Source: Rhodoblastus sp. (GTDB lineage Bacteria; Pseudomonadota; Alphaproteobacteria; Rhizobiales; Beijerinckiaceae). Taken from it: 64,000 nt of DNA. The number at the start of each line of letters is the position of its first letter. Positions within the stretch are counted from its first letter, which is position 1. The stretch is taken from the NCBI RefSeq assembly GCF_019449565.1, contig NZ_JAGRPM010000033.1, positions 17,551 through 81,550 of the forward strand, given 5' to 3'. This document shows positions 42,053 to 49,532 of this stretch, in pieces. The notes beneath the pieces were generated by a model that was given only the letters and a program-made list of their open reading frames with translations, did no database searches and was not told the origin of the DNA. The position numbers were made by a program, and so were the translations under genes.

Positions 42053-43120
42053 ATGGCTCGCATTACCCTTCGCCAGCTGCTCGACCACGCCGCTGAGCAC
42101 GATTACGGCGTTCCGGCCTTCAACATCAATAATATGGAGCAGGCGCTGGCCATCATGGCCGCCGCTTCCGCCGTGGACGCGCCGGTCATCATCCAGGCCT
42201 CGCGCGGCGCCCGCCAATATGCCAATGACGTCATGCTCAAGCACATGATGGACGCTTGCGTCGAAATCTATCCGCAGATCCCGATCTGCGTGCATCAGGA
42301 TCACGGCAACAGCGCCTCGACCTGCTTCACCGCGATGCAGGCTGGCTTCACTTCGGTGATGATGGATGGCTCGCTGAAAGAGGACGGCAAGACCCCGGCC
42401 GACTGGGACTATAATGTCGGCGTCACCAAATATGTCGCCGACATGGCGCATCTCGGCGGCATTTCGGTCGAAGGCGAATTCGGCGTCCTTGGCTCGCTCG
42501 AAACCGGCATGGGCGAGAAGGAAGACGGCCACGGCTTCGAAGGCAAGCTGTCGCATGACCAGCTCGTCACCAATCCCGACGACGCCGTGAAATTCGTCAA
42601 GGCGACCGGCGTCGACGCGCTGGCCATCGCCATGGGCACCTCGCACGGCGCCTATAAATTCTCGCGCAAGCCCGATGGCGCCATCCTGGCGATGAACGTG
42701 ATCGAGGATATCCACCGCAAGATGCCCGGCCTGCACATGGTCATGCACGGCTCCTCCTCGGTGCCGCAGGACCTGCAGGACATCATCAACGCCTTTGGCG
42801 GCAAGATGCCCCAGACCTGGGGCGTGCCGGTCGAGGAGATCCAGCGCGGCATCAAGCATGGCGTGCGCAAGATCAACATCGATACCGACAACCGCATGGC
42901 CATCACCGGCCAGATTCGCAAGGTTTTCGCGGAGCACCCCGGCGAATTCGACCCGCGCAAATATCTGAAGCCGGCGACCGACGCCATGACGAAGATCTGC
43001 CGCCAGCGCCTCGAAGAGTTCAACACGGCCGGCCAGGCCTCCAAGATCAAGAAGGTGTTCACGCTCGGCGAGATGGCCAAGCGTTACGCCGTGGGCGAAC
43101 TGGCCCCGAAAGCCGCCTGA
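42053..43120 (+). CDS. fba: Class II fructose-bisphosphate aldolase
   Basis: 355 residues from ATG 42053; AGGAGAGG precedes it. Conserved sites: [17 protein letters not shown], the zinc ligands in [10 protein letters not shown] and later [41 protein letters not shown] and [10 protein letters not shown]. It is the longer class II subtype often called CbbA/FbaA of Calvin-cycle bacteria. It cleaves or makes fructose 1,6-bisphosphate, and in related organisms sedoheptulose bisphosphate. A strong terminator follows. Confidence 0.96.
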   Translation: MARITLRQLLDHAAEHDYGVPAFNINNMEQALAIMAAASAVDAPVIIQASRGARQYANDVMLKHMMDACVEIYPQIPICVHQDHGNSASTCFTAMQAGFTSVMMDGSLKEDGKTPADWDYNVGVTKYVADMAHLGGISVEGEFGVLGSLETGMGEKEDGHGFEGKLSHDQLVTNPDDAVKFVKATGVDALAIAMGTSHGAYKFSRKPDGAILAMNVIEDIHRKMPGLHMVMHGSSSVPQDLQDIINAFGGKMPQTWGVPVEEIQRGIKHGVRKINIDTDNRMAITGQIRKVFAEHPGEFDPRKYLKPATDAMTKICRQRLEEFNTAGQASKIKKVFTLGEMAKRYAVGELAPKAA

Positions 43121-43157
43121 GCGGCGTTTCGGGCGGCTTTCGTCTGAAAGAATCGCG

Positions 43158-43189
43158 ATGGGGCCGCGGCTTGCCGCGGCCCCATTTTT
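43158..43189 (+). terminator. Rho-independent terminator after fba
   Basis: A 13-bp stem ATGGGGCCGCGGC/GCCGCGGCCCCAT with a 2-base turn, followed by TTTTT. It is the strongest terminator in the cluster. Confidence 0.9.
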
Positions 43190-43220
43190 GCCTTTGAATT
43201 GAGCCATTGCCACGGCGACC

Positions 43221-43856
43221 ATGACCGACTTCATCAAACCCCGCCTCTATCTCATCACCCCGCCGATCGCCGACGCGGAAGGCTTCGCGCCTGCACTCGA
43301 GGCCGCGCTGGACTCGGGCGACGTCGCCTGTGTGCTGCTGCGCTTCGCCTCACAGGATGAAGGCGCGCGGAAAAAGATCGTCAGATCGCTCGCGCCGCTC
43401 GTGCAGGACGCCGGCGCTGCCTTGCTGGTGCCGGACGATCCGCAGCTGGCGGCCCGCGCCGGCGCAGATGGCGTGCATATCGAGGGCGTCGGCGAGAATT
43501 TCGCGAGCGCGTTGGACAGCCTCAAGCCGGAGCGCATCGTCGGCGTGGGCGGTCTCGCCAATCGCGACGAGGCCATGGCGGCCGGAGAAAGCGACGCGGA
43601 TTATTTGATGTTCGGGGGGCTTGAGCCGGGCGGAGAAAGCGCCGCCGAAATTCTCGAACGCGCGTCCTGGTGGGCGGAACTGTTCAACGTCCCCTGCATC
43701 GCTGTGGCGCATGAACTGGGCGATGTGGAATCCCTTGCCGGTTCGGGCGCGGAATTCGTGGCGCTGGGGGCGACAATTTTCGACGATCCGCGCGGCCCCG
43801 CCGCCGCGGTCGCCGAAGCCCAGGCCGCGCTCGACCGGGCGGAGGCGCGGGCTTGA
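43221..43856 (+). CDS. Thiamine phosphate synthase-like protein (degenerate ThiE)
   Basis: 211 residues with a TIM-barrel ThiE layout: RLYLITPPIADAEGF, VACVLLRFASQDE (in place of the usual QLR-x-K), LLVPDDPQLAARAGADGVHIEG, ERIVGVGGLANRDEAM, DYLMFGGLEPGGESA (in place of GP-IF-T-TK), and GAEFVALGATIFDDP. Several phosphate- and pyrimidine-binding residues of true ThiE are missing, so the reaction is doubtful. Its position after fba appears conserved in related genomes, as far as I recall. It overlaps the next gene by four bases (TTGA). Confidence 0.7.
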   Translation: MTDFIKPRLYLITPPIADAEGFAPALEAALDSGDVACVLLRFASQDEGARKKIVRSLAPLVQDAGAALLVPDDPQLAARAGADGVHIEGVGENFASALDSLKPERIVGVGGLANRDEAMAAGESDADYLMFGGLEPGGESAAEILERASWWAELFNVPCIAVAHELGDVESLAGSGAEFVALGATIFDDPRGPAAAVAEAQAALDRAEARA

Positions 43857-44770
43857 GCCGTCACGCCGCCAGATTCGCGTTTTTCGCGGCGGTTGTTCTC
43901 GCCGCCAGTCCGGCCTGCGCCATTCTTGCGCCGGGCCAGCCGGACCACGCTTTCGGCGCCTTCCAGCGCGGCTATTTCCGCACGGCTTTCGACGAGGCGA
44001 TGAAACGCATCGACGCTGACAGCCATGACGCGGCGGCGATGACCCTCGTCGCCGAGCTTTATGCGTCGGGCGTCGGCGTTCCGCAAAAGCGCGACGAAGC
44101 GCTGCATTGGTACAAGCTTGCCGCCGAGGCTGGCGACAAGAATGCGCAATATGTCCTTGGCAACGCCTTTCTTGCCGGCGACGGCGAGAAGAAGGACGTC
44201 GCTGCGGCGCGGGCCTTGTTCGAGAAGGCCGCCGCGCAGGATCATGCAGGCGCCTGGTTCAACCTCGGCGTCATCGCGCTCGAAGGCAATGGCGTCGCCT
44301 CGGACTTCAAGCAGGCGGCGGCTGATTTCCGCCGATCCGCCGATCTCGGCTTCGCCGACGCCGCCTATTCGCTGGCCTTGCTTTATCGCGAGGGCAAGGG
44401 CGTCGAAAAGGACCGGACCCAGGCGGCGCAATGGCTGCTGCGCGCGGCGCAGGAGGATTTTCTTGCGGCGCAAGTCGAATATGGCATCGTACTGTTCAAT
44501 GGCGACGGCGTTCCGGCGGACGAGGCGGGCGGGGCCAGATGGCTGCTCCGCGCAGCCAATCGCAACAATGCCGTGGCGCAGAACCGCATCGCTCGCATGC
44601 TCTTCGCCGGGCGCGGCGTGAAGCCGGATCGCGTCGAGGCGGCGAAATGGGCCATTCTTTCGGCTTCCGCCGGCCTGCGCGACCCCTGGCTCGATTCCGA
44701 AACCGCGAAGCTGACGCAGGACGAGCGCCCAAAGGTCGAGACGGCGATCAAGTCCTATCTCGGCAAATGA
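43853..44770 (+). CDS. SEL1-like repeat protein, exported
   Basis: 305 residues, starting at a TTG at 43853 that overlaps the previous stop, with GGAGG seven bases upstream. A signal peptide (FAFFAAVVLAASPACA) is followed by about six SEL1/TPR repeats of 36 residues (for example AMTLVAELYASGVGVPQKRDEALHWYK, NAQYVLGNAFLAGDGEKKD). Such proteins scaffold protein contacts in the periplasm. It is coupled to the ThiE-like gene. It is followed by IMPase and a MotA/OmpA pair, so it may belong to envelope maintenance. Confidence 0.85.
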   Translation: MSRHAARFAFFAAVVLAASPACAILAPGQPDHAFGAFQRGYFRTAFDEAMKRIDADSHDAAAMTLVAELYASGVGVPQKRDEALHWYKLAAEAGDKNAQYVLGNAFLAGDGEKKDVAAARALFEKAAAQDHAGAWFNLGVIALEGNGVASDFKQAAADFRRSADLGFADAAYSLALLYREGKGVEKDRTQAAQWLLRAAQEDFLAAQVEYGIVLFNGDGVPADEAGGARWLLRAANRNNAVAQNRIARMLFAGRGVKPDRVEAAKWAILSASAGLRDPWLDSETAKLTQDERPKVETAIKSYLGK

Positions 44771-44916
44771 GACTTGACCTGCGCCTCGGCTTGACGCGGG
44801 CGCGCGCGCAGGGCAAATCACCTGAGACTTTCGTATCGCGCCCGACCCTGGCGCCTGACTTCCGCATCTAATTTGCGCATTTGCCATCCCTGCGGGGACT
44901 GGCCCCGGAAAGCCCC

Positions 44917-45708
44917 ATGATCAATTCCGCACTGATGAATGTGATGACCTCCGCCGCCCTGAAGGCGGGGCGCGGCCTGAAGCGCGACTTCGGCGAGGTC
45001 GAAAATCTCCAGGTCTCGGTCAAGGGACCGGGCGATTTCGTCACGATTGCCGACAAGAAGGCGGAACGGACGATTTTCGAGGAATTGTCCAAGGCCCGTC
45101 CCGGCTATGGCTTCGTGCTGGAGGAAGGCGGCATTGTCGAGGGCTCCGACAAGAGCCATGTCTGGCACGTCGATCCGCTTGACGGCACCACCAACTTCCT
45201 GCACGGCCTGCCGATCTTCGCCGTGTCGATCGGCCTGGAGCGCGAGGGCCAGATGGTTGCGGGCGTGATCTATAATCCCGCCACGGACGATATTTTCGTC
45301 GCCGAAAAGGGGCAGGGCGCCTATTACAACAACCGTCGCATCCGCGTCGCCGCGCGCCGCGACGTCTCCGAGGGCCTGATCGCCACCGGCATTCCGCCGC
45401 TCGCCGCCGCCAAGATTCATCCGCGTTTCAAGCAGGAGCTATCGTCGGTCATGACCCGGGCGGGCGGCGTGCGCCGCCTCGGCGCGGCCTCGCTCGATCT
45501 CGCTTTCGTCGCGGCTGGCCGCTTCGACGGCTTCTGGGAACGCGGGTTGAAGAGCTGGGACATGGCGGCGGGCATCGTGCTGGTGCGCGAGGCGGGCGGC
45601 TATCTGACCGACGCCGATGGCAAGCAGGACGTGTTCGGCACAGGCTCGATTTGCTGCGGCAATGAAATCATCCACAAGCAGCTGCTCGATCTTCTTAAAA
45701 AGGCCTGA
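44917..45708 (+). CDS. Inositol monophosphatase family protein (SuhB-like)
   Basis: 263 residues from ATG 44917; the frame starts at 44881 but the family begins at MINSALMNVM. Metal sites: FVLEEGG (Glu pair), WHVDPLDGTTNFLHGLP and LKSWDMAAG near the C-terminus. The TNF form after DGT marks the IMPase/SuhB group, unlike the CysQ-type copy at the left edge of the window. It dephosphorylates inositol phosphates or related sugar phosphates; SuhB also acts in rRNA antitermination in E. coli, not testable here. Confidence 0.9.
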   Translation: MINSALMNVMTSAALKAGRGLKRDFGEVENLQVSVKGPGDFVTIADKKAERTIFEELSKARPGYGFVLEEGGIVEGSDKSHVWHVDPLDGTTNFLHGLPIFAVSIGLEREGQMVAGVIYNPATDDIFVAEKGQGAYYNNRRIRVAARRDVSEGLIATGIPPLAAAKIHPRFKQELSSVMTRAGGVRRLGAASLDLAFVAAGRFDGFWERGLKSWDMAAGIVLVREAGGYLTDADGKQDVFGTGSICCGNEIIHKQLLDLLKKA

Positions 45709-45824
45709 GGCGGCGCGATATTCGGGCCGCGTGGCGCGTTTTGCCGGGGCGGGCCCCGAATATTCGTCTTGAATTTACCTCATCGTTGCGCTCAACCTAA
45801 GGTCAATTCTCAAGAGAGCGCCGG

Positions 45825-46718
45825 ATGCCGGAAAAAGACGACTATCGCCTGTCCTCGCCCACCATTTTCCTGGTGCGCATGGTGGTGTTCCTGATTTTGG
45901 TCGGGTTCGTCGCCGCGATCCTGCATAGCCAGATTGAAACCGCTTTCATGGCCAATCCCGGCCTGAACGGCCTCATCGTGGCGGCGGCGGCGCTGGGCGT
46001 GCTGCTGGCGCTGACGCAGGTGGCGCGGCTTTATCGTGAAATCGCCTGGGTCAATGCGCATGACGACGGCGCGCCCGCAAGGCTTCCCGCTCTGCTCGCG
46101 CCGATGGCGCGGATCGTCGGGCCAAAGGGCAAGGCGCCCCTCTCGCCGCAGATCCTGCGGCTGGTGCTGGATTCGGTCGCCACGCGCCTCGACGAATCGC
46201 GCGAGACGTCGCGCTATCTCACCGGCCTTCTGGTATTTCTCGGCCTGCTCGGCACCTTTTGGGGCCTGCTGGAGACGGTCGGCTCCATCGGCGGCGTCAT
46301 CGCCTCGCTGCAGGGCGGCGGCGAAACGACCTCCCTGTTCAATGATCTCAAATCCGGCCTCGCCCGTCCGCTCGCGGGCATGAGCCTCGCCTTCACCTCC
46401 TCGCTGTTCGGCCTTTCCGGCTCGCTGGTGCTCGGCTTTCTCGATCTACAGGCCGGGCAGGCGCAGAGCCGCTTCTATACCGAGCTGGAAGACCGGCTCT
46501 CGGCCGATCTCGAAGCGGCGCGGGCGCCGCAAGGCGCGCAGCAAGACTCCACCGAGGCGCTGGAAGGCCTGGCCACCGGCGTGCAGGCCCTGGTGCGGCA
46601 CATGCGGCAGGAGCAACAGATGATTCGCGACTGGGTCGAGGCTCAGGCGGAACGGCAGGCGCGGCTGCAGGCGGTGGTGGAAGCCCATCTCTCGGGCGAG
46701 AAGCCGGGGCCGCGCTGA
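45825..46718 (+). CDS. MotA/TolQ/ExbB-like inner membrane protein
   Basis: 297 residues with four membrane helices: about 17-37, 47-67, 131-155 and 190-207. The conserved stretch LTGLLVFLGLLGTFWGLLETVGSIGGVIASL and LARPLAGMSLAFTSSLFGLSGSLV is the proton-channel helix pair of this family. A coiled-coil C-terminal tail (EALEGLATGVQALVRHMRQE) follows. It forms a stator-like complex with the next gene product, whose ATG overlaps its stop by one base (TGATG). There are no flagellar genes near, so a motility role is unlikely. A hairpin-like repeat lies in the upstream spacer. Confidence 0.83.
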   Translation: MPEKDDYRLSSPTIFLVRMVVFLILVGFVAAILHSQIETAFMANPGLNGLIVAAAALGVLLALTQVARLYREIAWVNAHDDGAPARLPALLAPMARIVGPKGKAPLSPQILRLVLDSVATRLDESRETSRYLTGLLVFLGLLGTFWGLLETVGSIGGVIASLQGGGETTSLFNDLKSGLARPLAGMSLAFTSSLFGLSGSLVLGFLDLQAGQAQSRFYTELEDRLSADLEAARAPQGAQQDSTEALEGLATGVQALVRHMRQEQQMIRDWVEAQAERQARLQAVVEAHLSGEKPGPR

Positions 46719-47704
46719 TGGCTCTCTCTCGCGGTCGCCGCCGGCCGGAGGCGATGAATTACTGGCCGGGCTTCGTGGACGCGCTCTCGACCCTGCTGCT
46801 CGTGCTCACCTTTCTGCTTTCGGTCTTCGTCTTCGCGCAATATTTCCTGTCGCGCGACGTCGGCGGCAAGGATGCCGCGCTGGCGCGGCTGAACCGGCAG
46901 ATCGAGGAGCTGACGGCGATCCTGTCGCTCGAAAAGGGCGGCAAGGCCGAGGCCCAGCAAAACCTGGCCGCGCTGACAGCGACGCTCGAAGCGACGCGCC
47001 GGGAGCGCGACGCGCTCGCGGCCGGCGCGGGCGCCGCGGCGGAAAATCTCGACGCCGAAAAGCAGCTTTCCGCGCGCGCACAGGCACAGCTCGATCTGCT
47101 CAACCAGCAAATCGCGGCCTTGCGTCGCCAGCTCGCTGCCGTGCAGGACGCGCTTGGCGCGCAGGAGGCCAAGGACAAGGAAAACCAGGCGCGCATTGCC
47201 GATCTCGGCTCGCGGCTGAATGTCGCTCTCGCGCAGAAGGTTCAGGAACTCGCGCGCTATCGCTCGGATTTCTTCGGGAGGCTGCGGGAAATTCTCGGCG
47301 AACGGGCTGACGTCAAGGTGGTGGGCGACCGTTTCGTGCTGCCCTCGGAGGTGCTGTTCGAAAGCGGGCAGGCGAGCCTCACGACGGAAGGTAAGGCGGC
47401 GGTGGACAAGATCTTTGTCGCGCTCTCCGAAGTGGCCAAGGAAATTCCACCCGAGATTCCGTGGGTTCTGCGGGTGGACGGCCATACCGACAAGCGCCCG
47501 ATCTCGTCGCCACAATTCAAGTCCAACTGGGACCTGTCCGCCGCGCGCGCCATAGCCGTCGTACAATATTTGCTGACCAAGGGGTTCTTGCCGCAACATA
47601 TATTGGCGGGCGCGTATGGCGAATTCCAGCCGATCGACGAGGGCGACAGCGAGGACGCCTTGCGGCGCAACCGCCGGATCGAACTCAAGATCACGGAACG
47701 ATGA
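46718..47704 (+). CDS. OmpA/MotB-domain protein with N-terminal membrane anchor
   Basis: 328 residues. One membrane helix near the N-terminus (about 19-42) has Asp21 in FVDALSTLLLVLTF, the proton-carrying residue of MotB/ExbD proteins. A long coiled coil (about 50-175) follows, then an OmpA-like peptidoglycan-binding domain (ESGQASLTTEGKAAVDKIF, RVDGHTDKRPIS, SNWDLSAARAIAVVQYLL, NRRIELKITE). The whole fits a stator anchor to the wall. Coupled to the MotA-like gene before it and to the GNAT gene after it (ATGA overlap). Confidence 0.87.
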   Translation: MALSRGRRRPEAMNYWPGFVDALSTLLLVLTFLLSVFVFAQYFLSRDVGGKDAALARLNRQIEELTAILSLEKGGKAEAQQNLAALTATLEATRRERDALAAGAGAAAENLDAEKQLSARAQAQLDLLNQQIAALRRQLAAVQDALGAQEAKDKENQARIADLGSRLNVALAQKVQELARYRSDFFGRLREILGERADVKVVGDRFVLPSEVLFESGQASLTTEGKAAVDKIFVALSEVAKEIPPEIPWVLRVDGHTDKRPISSPQFKSNWDLSAARAIAVVQYLLTKGFLPQHILAGAYGEFQPIDEGDSEDALRRNRRIELKITER

Positions 47705-48162
47705 CGATCTCGCTGCGTCCCTATAGCGACGAGGATTGGCCGGATGTTCTGGCCCTGTGGATCGAAACCTGGACCCTCGCCCGTCCGGATATTGATTTCG
47801 CCGCCCGCGCGCCCTGGCTCGCGAATTTGTTCGCGGACTCCGCCGCGCGGGGCGCCCATATTGTCGTCGCCGAGGACAGCGAGGGCCTGATCGGTTTTGT
47901 GCTTTACGAACCGGCGCGCAAATGGCTTGAGCAGATCGCGGTCCATCCGCGCGCGCTGGGTTCAGGCGCGGCGCAAAAGCTGATCCGTCACGCCAAACAG
48001 GCCTGTCCCGAGGGCTTCAGCCTCGACGTCAACGCCGACAATTTCCGCGCGCTGGCTTTTTATCATGGCGAAGGCTTTGAGCGCGTCGGCGTAGGCGTGA
48101 ACCCGCTATCCGGCCTGCCGATTCTTTCGCTGCGCTGGACGCCGGACACGCGGGCGCGATAA
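47701..48162 (+). CDS. GNAT family N-acetyltransferase
   Basis: 153 residues from ATG 47701, overlapping the previous stop. A GNAT fold: ISLRPYSDEDWPDVLALW, AHIVVAEDSEGLIGFVLYE (beta 2-4), then QIAVHPRALGSGAAQKLIRHA holds the acetyl-CoA loop (R/Q-x-x-G-x-G/A). The C-terminus DVNADNFRALAFYHGEGFERVG is typical. It is soluble; substrate unknown. Its coupling to the MotA/OmpA pair is notable. A terminator follows. Confidence 0.87.
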   Translation: MTISLRPYSDEDWPDVLALWIETWTLARPDIDFAARAPWLANLFADSAARGAHIVVAEDSEGLIGFVLYEPARKWLEQIAVHPRALGSGAAQKLIRHAKQACPEGFSLDVNADNFRALAFYHGEGFERVGVGVNPLSGLPILSLRWTPDTRAR

Positions 48163-48201
48163 AGCCCCGATCTCGAGGGGTCGGATCGGGGCTATCGTTT
48201 T
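48163..48201 (+). terminator. Terminator after GNAT gene
   Basis: A 9-bp stem AGCCCCGAT/ATCGGGGCT with a 13-base loop, followed by ATCGTTTT. The stem is sound and the T-run short. Confidence 0.7.
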
Positions 48202-48218
48202 GCTCTGCTTTAAGGCGC

Positions 48219-49151
48219 TCAGTCGAAAAGCGCGATTTCTGTCGTATTTTTGGCGTCCGTACACTTTGTCGTCGCTATTTTATTGGCGATCGCGACAGCT
48301 TGCGGCCACGGCGTATTATTAAAAGCCTGATCCTTGGTAAAATTGGTCATGCTGTATTTCGTTCCGATGGGCTGTCCACAATTTATAAGCGACATTGTTT
48401 TCATCAGCATTTTGAGCTGATACATGTCGAGGTTGGACAACACTTCCGTGACCTTCGTCTGTTCAAAATCGATACTCGCGATGATCTGTATCGCCGCCTT
48501 TTTCATGGTCTCGTCGCCATATTGCGCCGCCTTGCGAAACCAGTTCAACGCCTCGTCATGATCTTTCGCCACGCCTTTGCCATTGGCGTAAAGGACGCCG
48601 AGGGCGTATTGCGCATAGGCCCCATTCTGATCGGCCGCCTTGCGATACCAATTCATGGCCTCTTGATCGTCCTGAGGGACGCCGCGTCCCGCGCCCAACA
48701 TGTAGCCGACATAAAACTGGCCAGTCGCATCGTCCTGATCGGCCGCTTGCTGAAATAGGCTCAAGGCCTGCTTGTCGTTGGGTTGAACGCCAAGGTCGCC
48801 GCTCAAGACGATGCTGCCGAGCGCCGATTCAGCCTTGGCGTAACCTTGCGCTGCGGAAAGGCCCTCCCATTTGAGCGCGCTCGCATTGTCCTGGTCGACG
48901 CCCAAGCCATATTTATAATGGGTCGCAAGGCCGTGCTGCGCCTTTGCATCGCCCTTTTCCGCAAGCGGTCTCAGGAGATTCAGGGAGGTCGCGTAATTTT
49001 TACTGGCGAATGCGGCCTCAGCCTCCGCGAGCGTTCCCGATGCAGCCGAGCCCGAGCTAAATATAACTTTTACGGGAACGACAAGCACAAGTCCGAGGCA
49101 AAGACCCATGCCGAGCGGCACGATCTTATCAGTTAAAATTCGACCAGACAT
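48219..49151 (-). CDS. SEL1-like repeat protein, membrane-anchored
   Basis: 310 residues. An N-terminal membrane segment (about 9-31, KIVPLGMGLCLGLVLVVPVKVIF) is followed by SEL1 repeats (AKAQHGLATHYKYGLGVDQDN, ATGQFYVGYMLGAGRGVPQDD, AYAQYALGVLYANGKGVAKDH). The C-terminal third has no repeats and holds two Cys (NCGQPIG, TKCTDAKN). Lys, Asn and Thr content and AT-richer codons differ from its neighbours, suggesting transfer. It is distinct from the SEL1 protein at 43853-44770. Its position is convergent with the MotA/OmpA/GNAT operon. Confidence 0.8.
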   Translation of the reverse strand: MSGRILTDKIVPLGMGLCLGLVLVVPVKVIFSSGSAASGTLAEAEAAFASKNYATSLNLLRPLAEKGDAKAQHGLATHYKYGLGVDQDNASALKWEGLSAAQGYAKAESALGSIVLSGDLGVQPNDKQALSLFQQAADQDDATGQFYVGYMLGAGRGVPQDDQEAMNWYRKAADQNGAYAQYALGVLYANGKGVAKDHDEALNWFRKAAQYGDETMKKAAIQIIASIDFEQTKVTEVLSNLDMYQLKMLMKTMSLINCGQPIGTKYSMTNFTKDQAFNNTPWPQAVAIANKIATTKCTDAKNTTEIALFD

Positions 49152-49532
49152 GTTGAGGACCTATATTGAAACTTTTGCCTCTCGCAGGCATGTTTATCGC
49201 GCTCCATTCTTCAGGCAGTCACGATAATAATTATTTAAAGTTACATGTGCGTCTGGCTATTACGATTGTTATCGTTGCAATTTTGTTATTGCTTCTGTTG
49301 GTATTTCAGCGCTTGCGAATTTCCAACGATGGCGCTGTTTGGAAAAAGCCAATCAAGACAATGATGCTTTAACGCTCGTAAAGCGATTTTCGCCTTCGTC
49401 CGCATCGGACGACATCGCTGGCAAAAGCCTGCCGGCGAGCTTCCTATCGGCTGGCCCGCGATTTCGCGCCGAGCTGTCTTGGCCGGCTGCGCCTCGGATG
49501 CGGCGCTTCTCAATTCTTGCCTGAAACTTTGA
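49152..49532. other. AT-rich intergenic region
   Basis: Of 381 bases, the left part (to about 49375) is clearly AT-rich, continuing the composition of the SEL1 gene. It holds one doubtful small ORF (listed) and otherwise nothing recognised. It may be the promoter region of the minus-strand SEL1 gene or a remnant of transferred DNA. Confidence 0.35.
49166..49372 (+). CDS. Doubtful small membrane ORF
   Basis: 68 residues from a TTG (an ATG is at 49190). One strong hydrophobic segment (RLAITIVIVAILLLLLLVFQRL) lies mid-protein. There is no ribosome site, no family and no conserved neighbour, and the AT-rich DNA makes chance hydrophobic ORFs likely. It is listed because it could be a true single-pass protein or the start of a decayed gene. 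Confidence 0.2.
   Translation: MKLLPLAGMFIALHSSGSHDNNYLKLHVRLAITIVIVAILLLLLLVFQRLRISNDGAVWKKPIKTMML

Noticed and set aside
45825..48162. Zorya-type defence system (ZorA/ZorB are MotA- and OmpA/MotB-like)
   Set aside because: No ZorC, ZorD or ZorE-like gene lies next to the pair, ZorA's very long tail is missing, and the flanking genes are ordinary core genes. A chromosomal stator-like pair fits better.
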